The notes: generated from the letters alone by a model not told the origin. A stretch of DNA of 10,308 nucleotides from SIG454 sp045578465 (GCA_045578465.1 JAZNKJ010000008.1:1-10308); one strand, 5' to 3'. Shown: positions 1 to 5,130, numbered from the stretch's first letter. A program made the numbers and translations.

Positions 1-104
1 AAAACCCCGTCTTTTCCTGTGCAGTCATCCTTGAATTTGAGCATAACATTGCCGTTTTCAAGTCCATAAACATCCTTTGTTTTGCCTTTGTAAATCAATT
101 CCAT
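1..104 (-). CDS. purC: SAICAR synthetase (PurC), N-terminal 34 codons, cut by window edge
   Basis: PurC is phosphoribosylaminoimidazole-succinocarboxamide synthase, a cytoplasmic step of de novo purine synthesis that joins CAIR and aspartate using ATP. Only residues 1-34 are visible. They begin MELIYKGKTKDVY and continue with LKFKDDCTGKDGV, which matches the N-terminal ATP-binding strand region (KTKD.Y ... LKFKDD.TG.DGV) of Firmicutes PurC as I know it. The ATG has a ribosome binding site AAAGGAG at 114-120, nine bases upstream. The gene begins 40 bases after the pfkA stop with no hairpin between, so it is probably co-transcribed with pfkA. A pfkA-purC pair is not a usual purine-operon arrangement. 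The family call rests on a short stretch but a characteristic one. Confidence 0.85.
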   Translation of the reverse strand, partial: MELIYKGKTKDVYGLENGNVMLKFKDDCTGKDGV

Positions 105-144
105 TATTTTTCTCTCCTTTTGTCTATTTAAGCATTAAATATAA

Positions 145-1245
145 TTATTCGCCAAATGAAACGCCAATTGCCCTTGCAATATTAACAAGTTCGCCGTTTG
201 GGTCAACCGCTTTGTTGCAACCAATAACATTTTCCAAAGATTCATAAGACATTTCGTTACCCTTTAATGTAACCATATTGCCGAATTTACCTTCCATAAG
301 AAGTTCAACAGCAGTTGAGCCGTATCTTGTAGAAAGAATTCTATCGTTTGCAGTTGTTGTACCGCCTCTTTGAACATGACCGAGGATTGTTGCTCTTGCT
401 TCAAGGCCAACAAGTTCTTCAAGCTGTTCTGCAACTCTTGCACCTATTCCCCCAAGTCTTATTGGGTCAGGGCTGTTTTCAACAACTTTTGAAACCATAA
501 CTTCTCCGCCCTTTGGCTTAGCGCCTTCTGCAACAACAACGATTGCGAAGTTCTTTCCTCTCTTACAATTTTCTTTAATCTGCTCTGCAACTTTTTCTAT
601 ATCATATTCAATTTCAGGAATAAGTATTGCGTCAGCACCACCTGCAATACCGGAAGATAAAGCCAAGAACCCTGCATATCTTCCCATAGCTTCAACAACT
701 ATGATTCTGCTGTGAGACTCCGCTGTTGTTCTTAATCTGTCAATAGCTTCAGCAGCAGTAGAAACAGCTGTGTCGAAACCGAATGTTGTATCTGTTGATG
801 CAAGGTCATTATCAATTGTCTTTGGAACGCCAACAACCTTAACGCCTTTTCTTGAAAAATCGCGTCCGCTTGTGAGTGTGCCATCTCCGCCTACAACAAC
901 CAAAGCATCAATACCTGCTTTTTTAAGGTTTTCAACGCCAACATCAGAATAGTCCCCGCGGTGTTCAACTCCGTTTTCATCAGTAAAAGTATAATCAAAG
1001 AGATTATCCTTGTTTGAGCTGTAAAGGATAGTGCCACCCCTTGAAATAATTCCTGTAACATTCTCAAGTTTAAGATCTACAAATTCATCTCCGCCGAGGA
1101 ATAATCCACGATAACCGTGCTTAATTCCAACAACTTCCAAACCATATTTTAAAATAGCAGTTTTTGTAACCGCTCTTATAACAGCATTAAGCCCAGGGCA
1201 GTCGCCACCGCCTGTCATAATACCAATTCTTTTAATTTCGCTCAT
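145..1245 (-). CDS. pfkA: 6-phosphofructokinase, mixed-signature (group III-like) type
   Basis: Phosphorylates fructose 6-phosphate to fructose 1,6-bisphosphate, the committed step of glycolysis, in the cytoplasm. The 366-residue length suits the mixed-substrate PFK group (about 340-370). Visible motifs are TGGGDCPGLNAVIR at 11-24, GGDGT at 119-123, PKTIDND at 141-147 (catalytic Asp145), MGR at 187-189, AEGA at 239-242 and LGHVQRGG at 288-295. In E. coli numbering, Gly122 equals Gly104, which is typical of ATP users. Lys142 replaces Gly124 and is the residue seen in PPi users. ATP is the likelier donor by inference. The ATG at 1245 is chosen because GGAAGG lies at 1255-1260 with nine-base spacing. 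The frame is open for 21 more codons upstream, but that stretch has no ribosome binding site and falls in the leader hairpin. purC follows closely. Confidence 0.95.
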   Translation of the reverse strand: MSEIKRIGIMTGGGDCPGLNAVIRAVTKTAILKYGLEVVGIKHGYRGLFLGGDEFVDLKLENVTGIISRGGTILYSSNKDNLFDYTFTDENGVEHRGDYSDVGVENLKKAGIDALVVVGGDGTLTSGRDFSRKGVKVVGVPKTIDNDLASTDTTFGFDTAVSTAAEAIDRLRTTAESHSRIIVVEAMGRYAGFLALSSGIAGGADAILIPEIEYDIEKVAEQIKENCKRGKNFAIVVVAEGAKPKGGEVMVSKVVENSPDPIRLGGIGARVAEQLEELVGLEARATILGHVQRGGTTTANDRILSTRYGSTAVELLMEGKFGNMVTLKGNEMSYESLENVIGCNKAVDPNGELVNIARAIGVSFGE

Positions 1246-1260
1246 AATAACATACCTTCC

Positions 1261-1295
1261 TGCCACAATATTAAGGTGCAAAATCGCCTGTGGCA
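1261..1295 (-). promoter_or_regulatory. Hairpin in pfkA leader, abutting the ribosome binding site
   Basis: TGCCACA (1261-1267) and TGTGGCA (1289-1295) form a perfect 7-bp inverted repeat with a 21-base loop. On the minus strand it ends directly at the GGAAGG ribosome binding site of pfkA (1255-1260). It sits in a leader of about 150 nt. It could affect translation or mRNA stability, but no known riboswitch class was recognised, and chance occurrence is possible. Confidence 0.35.
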
Positions 1296-1400
1296 AGCAA
1301 TTCGCCAAAACCGACTTAAAAATCGGATATTTCCCTAATTTTTATTTTTTCCAAAGATTTTGCGGTTATACAAAAACAACTGCAAACTCCAACAGCATAC

Positions 1401-1429
1401 ATTATAATATATTTTTCCTTGTTTTTCAA
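1401..1429 (-). promoter_or_regulatory. Sigma-A promoter for pfkA(-purC)
   Basis: On the minus strand, TTGAAA (-35, 1424-1429) and TATAAT (-10, 1401-1406) are separated by exactly 17 bp. Transcription would start near 1394, leaving a leader of about 150 nt before the pfkA ATG at 1245. The leader contains the hairpin at 1261-1295 and a smaller one at 1312-1327 (CCGA/TCGG). Confidence 0.75.
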
Positions 1430-1483
1430 GTATATTTTCAAAAATTTTACAATTTCTTCACTATTTATTTTATGCAAAATATA

Positions 1484-1512
1484 TTGATATTTGTCTTTTA
1501 ATGTGTTATAAT
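1484..1512 (+). promoter_or_regulatory. Sigma-A promoter (extended -10) for eda
   Basis: TTGATA (-35, 1484-1489), a 17-bp spacer and TATAAT (-10, 1507-1512), with TG at 1504-1505 forming an extended -10. The start site would be near 1519, giving a leader of about 45 nt. It is divergent from the pfkA promoter; the two -35 boxes are about 55 bp apart. I saw no clear catabolite-repression operator between them. Confidence 0.8.
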
Positions 1513-1564
1513 CTTTATAATTGATTTAAAGACAATACTTTATACATACGAAAGGAAGACAATT

Positions 1565-2218
1565 ATGGAAAAAGAAAAAGTTATTCAAAGAATTACCGAC
1601 GCCGGTATTGTTGCTGTTGTTCGTGCAGAAAGTGCTGAGCAGGCAAAGAAAATCGCTGATGCTTGTATTGAGGGTGGAGTTCCTGCAATTGAGCTTACAT
1701 TTACTGTGCCTAAGGCTGACAAGGTTATAGCTGAGCTTTCTGAAATGTATTCCGAAGACCAGATTATTCTCGGCGCTGGAACTGTTTTAGACAGCGAAAC
1801 TGCAAGAATCGCTATTTTAGCAGGTGCTCAATATATCGTTAGCCCTTGCTTTGACCTTGAAACCGCAAAGCTTTGTAACCGTTACAGAGTTCCTTATATG
1901 CCAGGCTGTATGACAATCAAGGAAGTTATTACAGCTATGGAAGCAGGTGCTGATATTATCAAAATCTTCCCTGGCGAAGTTTTTGGTCCTAAAATTATTA
2001 AAGCTATCAACGGCCCAATCCCTCAGGCAAGAATGATGCCGACAGGTGGCGTTTCTGCTGACAATGTTGACGAATGGATTAAGGCTGGTGCTGTTGCAGT
2101 TGGCGCAGGTAGTTCACTTACCGCAGGAGCTAAAAAAGGCGACTATGACGCTATTGTTAAAGAAGGCAAAAAGTTCGTTGAAAATATCAAAGCCGCAAGA
2201 GCTGCTCTTAAAAAATAA
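1565..2218 (+). CDS. eda: KDPG/KHG aldolase (2-dehydro-3-deoxy-phosphogluconate aldolase)
   Basis: Class I aldolase that cleaves 2-keto-3-deoxy-6-phosphogluconate to pyruvate and glyceraldehyde 3-phosphate, and also acts on 4-hydroxy-2-oxoglutarate. It is cytoplasmic, in Entner-Doudoroff or uronate breakdown. The 217 residues match the usual 205-220 of the family and form one TIM barrel. Key regions are VVRAESAEQA (18-27), GGVPAIELTFT (37-47, catalytic Glu43), ILGAGTVLD (68-76), SPCFD (93-97), PGCMT (113-117), IIKIFPG (131-137, Schiff-base Lys133) and MPTGGV (158-163). The ribosome binding site AAAGGAAG at 1551-1558 fixes the ATG. The gene is monocistronic: it has its own promoter upstream and a strong terminator 12 bases after the stop. 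No KDG kinase or dehydratase is nearby, so the sugar acid that feeds it cannot be told from this window. Confidence 0.96.
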   Translation: MEKEKVIQRITDAGIVAVVRAESAEQAKKIADACIEGGVPAIELTFTVPKADKVIAELSEMYSEDQIILGAGTVLDSETARIAILAGAQYIVSPCFDLETAKLCNRYRVPYMPGCMTIKEVITAMEAGADIIKIFPGEVFGPKIIKAINGPIPQARMMPTGGVSADNVDEWIKAGAVAVGAGSSLTAGAKKGDYDAIVKEGKKFVENIKAARAALKK

Positions 2219-2230
2219 CTTAAAAAAGCA

Positions 2231-2262
2231 AAAGACGATTGCAAAAGCAATCGTCTTTTTTT
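2231..2262. terminator. Bidirectional rho-independent terminator between eda and ddh
   Basis: A perfect 12-bp stem, AAAGACGATTGC (2231-2242) and GCAATCGTCTTT (2247-2258), with an AAAA loop. A run of T at 2256-2262 follows on the plus strand for eda. On the minus strand the stem is followed by a T-run (complement of A at 2222-2227), serving ddh, which stops at 2266. Confidence 0.93.
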
Positions 2263-2265
2263 ATT

Positions 2266-3249
2266 TTATAAAAGTCTTTTTCTTAAATCCTCAGGGGAAT
2301 TAGGGCTAAGATATGCAGGTGCAACATCAAACACCGTTGTGCAACCTGACATTCCTTCTTTGTTCATTCTTACCGCAGCCCTCGCATAAGCTACCAAAAC
2401 CGAAGATGTAAATTCAGGATTAGAGTCAAGAGTAAGTTTATACTCAATAATATGCGTATTCTCACCGCTCAGTCCCGTCTTTCCGCTTCTTATAACAACT
2501 CCGCCGTGAGGAAGCCCCTTATGTTCTTTCTCCAACTCTTCCTTGGAAATAAAATGAACCGTTGTATCATAATCAGCAAAATAATTAGGCATAGTTTTAA
2601 TTTCTTCTTCTATTCTTGCCTTGTCTGCCCCATCTTCAATGACAACAAAGCATTCTCTCATATGTTTCTCTCTTGTTGAAAGCTCGGGATTTTCCCCATT
2701 CCTTACAGAGTTTAAAGCTTTATCAATTGGAATCGTATATTGTCTTGCATCAACAACGCCCTCAATTCTTCTTATGGCATCCGAATGGCCCTGGCTTACT
2801 CCTTTTCCCCAGAATGTATAGTCTTGTCCGTTCGGCAAAATCGCCTCGCCAAAAAGTCTGTTAAGAGAGAACATACCCGGGTCCCATCCAACGGAAATTA
2901 TAGCAATCTTCCCCGCTTCTTTGGCTACTGAGTCAACATTTTCAAAATGGGTAGGAATTTTCGCGTGTGTGTCAAAGCTGTCAATTACATTAAAGTTTTT
3001 GGCAAGCTCCGGAGTTTGAACGGGCAAATCCGTTGCGCTTCCTCCACATAAAATAAGAACATCAATATTGTCTTTATGAGTTAAAATATCATCAATTGAA
3101 TAAACCTCTGCACCCGTCAGTGTTTTAAGTTCAGATGGATTTCTACGAGTGAAAACTCCATATAAAGACAAATCTTCGTTTTGAGCTATGGCGCACTCAA
3201 CGCCTCTTCCAAGATTTCCGTATCCAACTATTCCTATTCTAATATTCAT
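2266..3249 (-). CDS. ddh: meso-diaminopimelate D-dehydrogenase
   Basis: NADPH-dependent enzyme that aminates tetrahydrodipicolinate reductively in one step to meso-diaminopimelate, for peptidoglycan and lysine; cytoplasmic. The 327 residues agree with the family (about 320-330). The N-terminal Rossmann fold shows GIVGYGNLGRGVE (7-19) and the NADP phosphate-binding stretch FTRRNP (33-38). ILCGGSATD (66-74) and VIDSFDTH (88-95) follow. SVGWDPGMFSLNRL (119-132) and WGKGVSQGHSDAIRRI (147-162) are the substrate-side motifs. The ATG at 3249 is chosen because AGAGGGG lies five to six bases upstream. The longer frame would need a TTG at 3267 without a ribosome binding site. It has its own promoter (3283-3311) and no lysine-pathway neighbours here, as expected for a stand-alone bypass gene. 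Confidence 0.95.
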   Translation of the reverse strand: MNIRIGIVGYGNLGRGVECAIAQNEDLSLYGVFTRRNPSELKTLTGAEVYSIDDILTHKDNIDVLILCGGSATDLPVQTPELAKNFNVIDSFDTHAKIPTHFENVDSVAKEAGKIAIISVGWDPGMFSLNRLFGEAILPNGQDYTFWGKGVSQGHSDAIRRIEGVVDARQYTIPIDKALNSVRNGENPELSTREKHMRECFVVIEDGADKARIEEEIKTMPNYFADYDTTVHFISKEELEKEHKGLPHGGVVIRSGKTGLSGENTHIIEYKLTLDSNPEFTSSVLVAYARAAVRMNKEGMSGCTTVFDVAPAYLSPNSPEDLRKRLL

Positions 3250-3282
3250 ACTTGCCCCTCTTTTCAAATGTAACTTACAATT

Positions 3283-3311
3283 ATTATACCCAAATTAGAT
3301 TATAAAGTCAA
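3283..3311 (-). promoter_or_regulatory. Sigma-A promoter for ddh
   Basis: On the minus strand, TTGACT (3306-3311), a 17-bp spacer and TATAAT (3283-3288). The start site would be near 3276 and the leader about 27 nt. The -35 box lies 28 bp outside the left inverted repeat at 3340, so this promoter belongs to the ddh locus and not to the inserted segment. Confidence 0.8.
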
Positions 3312-3339
3312 TATTTTACTCCCTTAATATTAAATAAAA

Positions 3340-3367
3340 TTAGTCTCTGTATTAGATGAGTATTGGT
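3340..3367 (+). repeat. Left terminal inverted repeat
   Basis: 28 bases beginning TTAGTCTCTGTATTAGAT and ending AGTATTGGT. They match the reverse complement of 4430-4457 at 27 of 28 positions; the single difference is G at 3358 against A in the other copy. Similarity stops sharply on the inner side (GAACAAAA here, ATGCATAA in the other copy). Confidence 0.9.
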
Positions 3368-3434
3368 GAACAAAAAAATATACAAGTTTATAAATATTTA
3401 TGCCTAACAGTTTTGCTGATTTTATCTTTGATTA

Positions 3435-3463
3435 GTGACAAATGAATAAAAGTATGTTATAAT
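3435..3463 (+). promoter_or_regulatory. Upstream sigma-A-like promoter inside the element
   Basis: GTGACA (3435-3440), a 17-bp spacer and TATAAT (3458-3463), with TG at 3455-3456 as an extended -10. It points toward the regulator gene, about 115 bp upstream of its start codon. It could give constitutive basal transcription through the MerR-controlled promoter. The only open frame between them is 16 codons (3505-3555) without a ribosome binding site, so no separate product is proposed. Confidence 0.5.
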
Positions 3464-3532
3464 ATAGTTACTTAATAAGAAACAGACAAATTAGAATTTA
3501 TCGAATGTCAGTCAAATTTTTTGAAAAAGGTA

Positions 3533-3563
3533 TTGACTCTCACGCTCCGTCATAGTGTATACT
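3533..3563 (+). promoter_or_regulatory. MerR-type promoter/operator with 19-bp spacer (autoregulatory)
   Basis: TTGACT (3533-3538) and TATACT (3558-3563) are 19 bp apart, the over-long spacing that MerR-family activators correct by distorting DNA. Within it an imperfect inverted repeat, ACTCTCACG (3536-3544) and CGTCATAGT (3548-3556), pairs at 7 of 9 positions and is a likely operator. Transcription would start near 3570, directly at the GGGAGGTG ribosome binding site (3571-3578), so the leader is only about 15 nt. Autoregulation by the adjacent gene product is inferred from family practice. Confidence 0.8.
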
Positions 3564-3584
3564 CTGTTTTGGGAGGTGACAAAA

Positions 3585-4313
3585 TTGAAAATGCAGATTA
3601 AGGAATTTGCTGAGTTTACAGGTGTAAGTGTGCGCACACTTCATTATTACGATGAAATAGGATTGTTGATGCCTGCCTATGTGGATAGGTTTACAGGCTA
3701 TCGTTATTACGACGAAAATTCCCTTCTTCGTATGCAAGAGATTCTCTTTTACCGTGAACTTGACTTTTCATTAAAGGCTATTCGCGAGATTTTGACATCC
3801 CCGAATTATGATAAATGCAAGGCACTGAAAGAGCAAAAACACCTGCTTATGCTCAAAAAAGAAAGATTGGAAAGATTGATTTTTGCCATTGACGGTGCCG
3901 TGAAAGGAGAAAATATTATGAGCGCATTTGATAACAGTGAGTTCGAAAAGTATAAGTCAGAAGCAAAAGAAAAATGGGGTCAAACTCCTGCATATAAGGA
4001 GCACGAAGAAAAAACAAAGCAGTATTCAAAAGAAAAGTGGAATATTCTTGCAGGAGAAATGAATGATATTTTTGCAGAGTTTGCCGCTTGTATGAAGAGT
4101 GGCGAAAAGCCTGACTCTGCCAAAGCGCAAAATCTTGTTAAAATGTTGCAAGACCATATTACTCAAAATTACTATCTCTGTACAGACGAGATTTTAGCAG
4201 GTCTTGGTCAAATGTATACCCAAGATGAACGCTTCAAAAATAACATCGATAAGAATGCAGATGGTACGGCGGTGTTTGTCTGTGGGGCAATTGAGTTCTA
4301 TTGTTACAAGTAA
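3585..4313 (+). CDS. MerR-family regulator with TipAS drug-binding domain
   Basis: Drug- or ligand-responsive transcription activator of the TipAL/Mta class, cytoplasmic and DNA-bound. From the TTG start it is 242 residues, full length for the class (about 240-260). Residues 3-72 form the MerR winged helix-turn-helix (FAEFTGVSVRTLHYYDEIGLL at 8-28, TGYRYYDE at 37-44, LKAIREIL at 63-70). Residues 78-105 form the dimer coiled coil. Residues 112-242 are a TipAS ligand-binding domain (EKYKSEAKEKWGQTPAYKE at 121-139, GLGQMYTQDERF at 206-217, FVCGAIEFYC at 231-240). TTG at 3585 is chosen because GGAGG at 3572-3576 is eight bases away; ATG at 3591 would be 14 away. A second in-frame start lies at 3918. 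No efflux pump or other target gene is adjacent. The gene has its own operator and terminator and lies between inverted repeats. Confidence 0.93.
   Translation: MKMQIKEFAEFTGVSVRTLHYYDEIGLLMPAYVDRFTGYRYYDENSLLRMQEILFYRELDFSLKAIREILTSPNYDKCKALKEQKHLLMLKKERLERLIFAIDGAVKGENIMSAFDNSEFEKYKSEAKEKWGQTPAYKEHEEKTKQYSKEKWNILAGEMNDIFAEFAACMKSGEKPDSAKAQNLVKMLQDHITQNYYLCTDEILAGLGQMYTQDERFKNNIDKNADGTAVFVCGAIEFYCYK
3903..3920 (+). promoter_or_regulatory. Internal ribosome binding site and in-frame ATG for a stand-alone TipAS domain
   Basis: AAAGGAG (3903-3909) stands eight bases before ATG (3918-3920), which is codon 112 of the regulator, in frame. Initiation here would yield a 131-residue protein consisting of just the TipAS ligand-binding domain without the DNA-binding part. 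In Streptomyces lividans tipA, a short TipAS form made by internal initiation is established. Use of this site here is inferred. Confidence 0.6.
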
Positions 4314-4352
4314 AATTCAGTTTGTCAAATCAAATAAGGATATATTGATTAT

Positions 4353-4389
4353 AGGAGCAAGGTTGAAATATGCCTTGCTCCTTTTCTTT
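4353..4389 (+). terminator. Rho-independent terminator of the MerR/TipAS gene
   Basis: AGGAGCAAGG (4353-4362) and CCTTGCTCCT (4373-4382) form a perfect 10-bp stem with a 10-base loop, followed by TTTTCTTT. It lies 40 bases after the regulator's stop and inside the right inverted repeat, so the segment carries a complete transcription unit. Confidence 0.88.
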
Positions 4390-4429
4390 GCATTATTCAC
4401 AAAAATAAATAAAAATGTCAATTATGCAT

Positions 4430-4457
4430 ACCAATACTTATCTAATACAGAGACTAA
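4430..4457 (-). repeat. Right terminal inverted repeat
   Basis: Reverse-complement copy of 3340-3367, with one mismatch in 28. Its outer end overlaps by two bases the stem of the terminator at 4456-4495, so the boundary falls in the T-tail of the minus-strand gene's terminator. Confidence 0.9.
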
Positions 4458-4495
4458 AATTAAAGAGCTGACAAAAATGTCAGCTCTTTAATTTT
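4456..4495. terminator. Rho-independent terminator of the cysteine-rich membrane protein gene
   Basis: A perfect 17-bp stem: AAAATTAAAGAGCTGAC at 4456-4472, its complement at 4479-4495, and a six-base loop. On the minus strand it begins 7 bases after the stop of the gene ending at 4503 and carries TTTT at its 3' end. Its outer stem bases coincide with the end of the right inverted repeat. It could also stop plus-strand transcription, since a T-run lies at 4492-4496. Confidence 0.9.
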
Positions 4496-4502
4496 TACCA
4501 AG

Positions 4503-4889
4503 CTAGCAGTCACTTAAACATCTTGCAAAACACAATGCAGAAAAGACCGTAAGTGCTGCAAAAAAGGTAGCAATCCCTACAACAATTGCCGTAACAATCG
4601 TGGAAGTAATTGGCACAATAAGACCTACTGCCGCAGCAATGATAGTACCTATTGATGCAACAGTCAATGTTCGTCTATAACTGCACACACATCTGTTTCC
4701 GTCAGCACAGTTTCCTCTAATGGTGTATAGTGGCAGAAGCAGTGCTGTTCCTACTCCTATTGCAAGAAATGCCCAGAAAATGATTCCTGTTGCAACGAAA
4801 CCCAGAGAATATAAAACACCAAGAATGACTCCTGAAATAATCGCAGCTATTACCGATGCAAATATGCAATTTGATTTACAACAATCCAT
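4503..4889 (-). CDS. Small cysteine-rich four-helix membrane protein, function unknown
   Basis: 128 residues, not assigned to a named family. Four hydrophobic segments are visible at about 10-31, 33-56, 76-96 and 98-121, with short loops. Nine cysteines lie outside or at the ends of these segments: 3, 4 and 8 at the N-terminus, 61, 67 and 69 in the central loop, and 120, 124 and 128 at the C-terminus. This pattern could bind metal or form disulfides. The ATG at 4889 is chosen because AGGAGG (4898-4903) lies eight bases upstream; a GTG at 4898 in the same frame lies within that site. A strong terminator follows. The upstream element CATATTATA resembles a late-sporulation -10 box. Small cysteine-rich membrane proteins are common in Clostridia, but I cannot tie this one to a process. 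Confidence 0.82.
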   Translation of the reverse strand: MDCCKSNCIFASVIAAIISGVILGVLYSLGFVATGIIFWAFLAIGVGTALLLPLYTIRGNCADGNRCVCSYRRTLTVASIGTIIAAAVGLIVPITSTIVTAIVVGIATFFAALTVFSALCFARCLSDC

Positions 4890-4908
4890 ACATTTCACCT
4901 CCTCAGTC

Positions 4909-4940
4909 TATAATATGAGGAAAAATATAGTTTTGTGTCC
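4909..4940 (-). promoter_or_regulatory. Possible sporulation-type (SigK/SigE-like) promoter
   Basis: On the minus strand CATATTATA (4909-4917) fits the CATANNNTA -10 pattern of SigK-type promoters. It has AC at 4935-4936, 17 bp upstream, as the minimal -35. No fair sigma-A pair was found here. The start point would be only about 15 nt before the ATG, beside the AGGAGG site, which is tight. The motifs are short and could occur by chance. Confidence 0.3.
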
Positions 4941-4961
4941 TAACTGCAATAAAGCAAAATA

Positions 4962-4996
4962 AAAAACGACATTTTCTGACGAGAAAATGTCGTTTT

Positions 4997-4997
<1 letters not shown>
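4962..4997 (-). terminator. Rho-independent terminator of the tRNA-Thr gene
   Basis: A perfect 16-bp stem (4962-4977 with 4982-4997) around a GACG loop. The core arms are ACGACATTTTCT and AGAAAATGTCGT. On the minus strand it starts immediately at the CCA end of the tRNA and finishes in a T-run (complement of A at 4961-4966). Confidence 0.92.
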
Positions 4998-5072
<75 letters not shown>

Positions 5073-5087
5073 ATCAACACGCTTTTC

Positions 5088-5116
5088 ATTATATCAAACC
5101 GTTCTTCCTTTGTCAA
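5088..5116 (-). promoter_or_regulatory. Consensus sigma-A promoter for tRNA-Thr
   Basis: On the minus strand TTGACA (5111-5116), a 17-bp spacer and TATAAT (5088-5093): both hexamers perfect, with TG one base before the -10. The start would be near 5081, nine bases before the mature tRNA 5' end. The promoter begins 15 bases after the stop of the gene ending at 5131. Confidence 0.92.
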
Positions 5117-5130
5117 TAGGAAATTTAAAG

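Larger units (their letters stand above)
3340..4457. mobile_element. Putative non-autonomous element bounded by 28-bp inverted repeats, with merR/TipAS cargo
   Basis: Two copies of a 28-bp sequence in opposite orientation, 27/28 identical, bound an 1118-bp segment. The segment holds one gene, a MerR/TipAS regulator with its own promoters and terminator, on the opposite strand to both neighbours. AAAT lies on both sides if the repeats are taken to start at TAGTCTCTG (3337-3340 and 4457-4460). Alternatively TA is the duplicated target if they start at GTCTCTG. Removing the segment under the AAAT model rejoins a minus-strand terminator stem with a T-rich tail and places it next to the ddh promoter, a natural arrangement. 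No transposase or recombinase is encoded. The repeats and orientation are seen; mobility is inferred. The short duplication is weak evidence in AT-rich DNA. An invertible segment is an alternative. Confidence 0.55.

Noticed and set aside
1246..1308. 21-codon N-terminal extension of pfkA
   Set aside because: No ribosome binding site upstream of the farther start. The family normally begins near the ATG at 1245, which has GGAAGG at good spacing, and the extension lies in a leader hairpin.
2046..2303. Plus-strand open frame overlapping the end of eda and its terminator
   Set aside because: It is a shifted frame of eda without a ribosome binding site, and it runs through the terminator hairpin.
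3505..3555. 16-codon frame between the two promoters of the regulator, possible leader peptide
   Set aside because: No ribosome binding site precedes its ATG, and its end merely overlaps the MerR operator; not supported as a gene.
3555..3584. GTG start ten codons upstream for the MerR regulator
   Set aside because: That start lies before the predicted transcription start and inside the operator. TTG at 3585 fits the GGGAGG site and family N-termini.
3340..4457. Complete insertion sequence
   Set aside because: The only coding sequence inside is the MerR/TipAS regulator; no transposase, transposase remnant or recombinase could be read in any frame.
4204..4491. Plus-strand open frame running from the regulator's 3' end across the right inverted repeat
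   Set aside because: It overlaps the regulator in another frame, reads through two terminator hairpins and has no ribosome binding site; no protein-like pattern.
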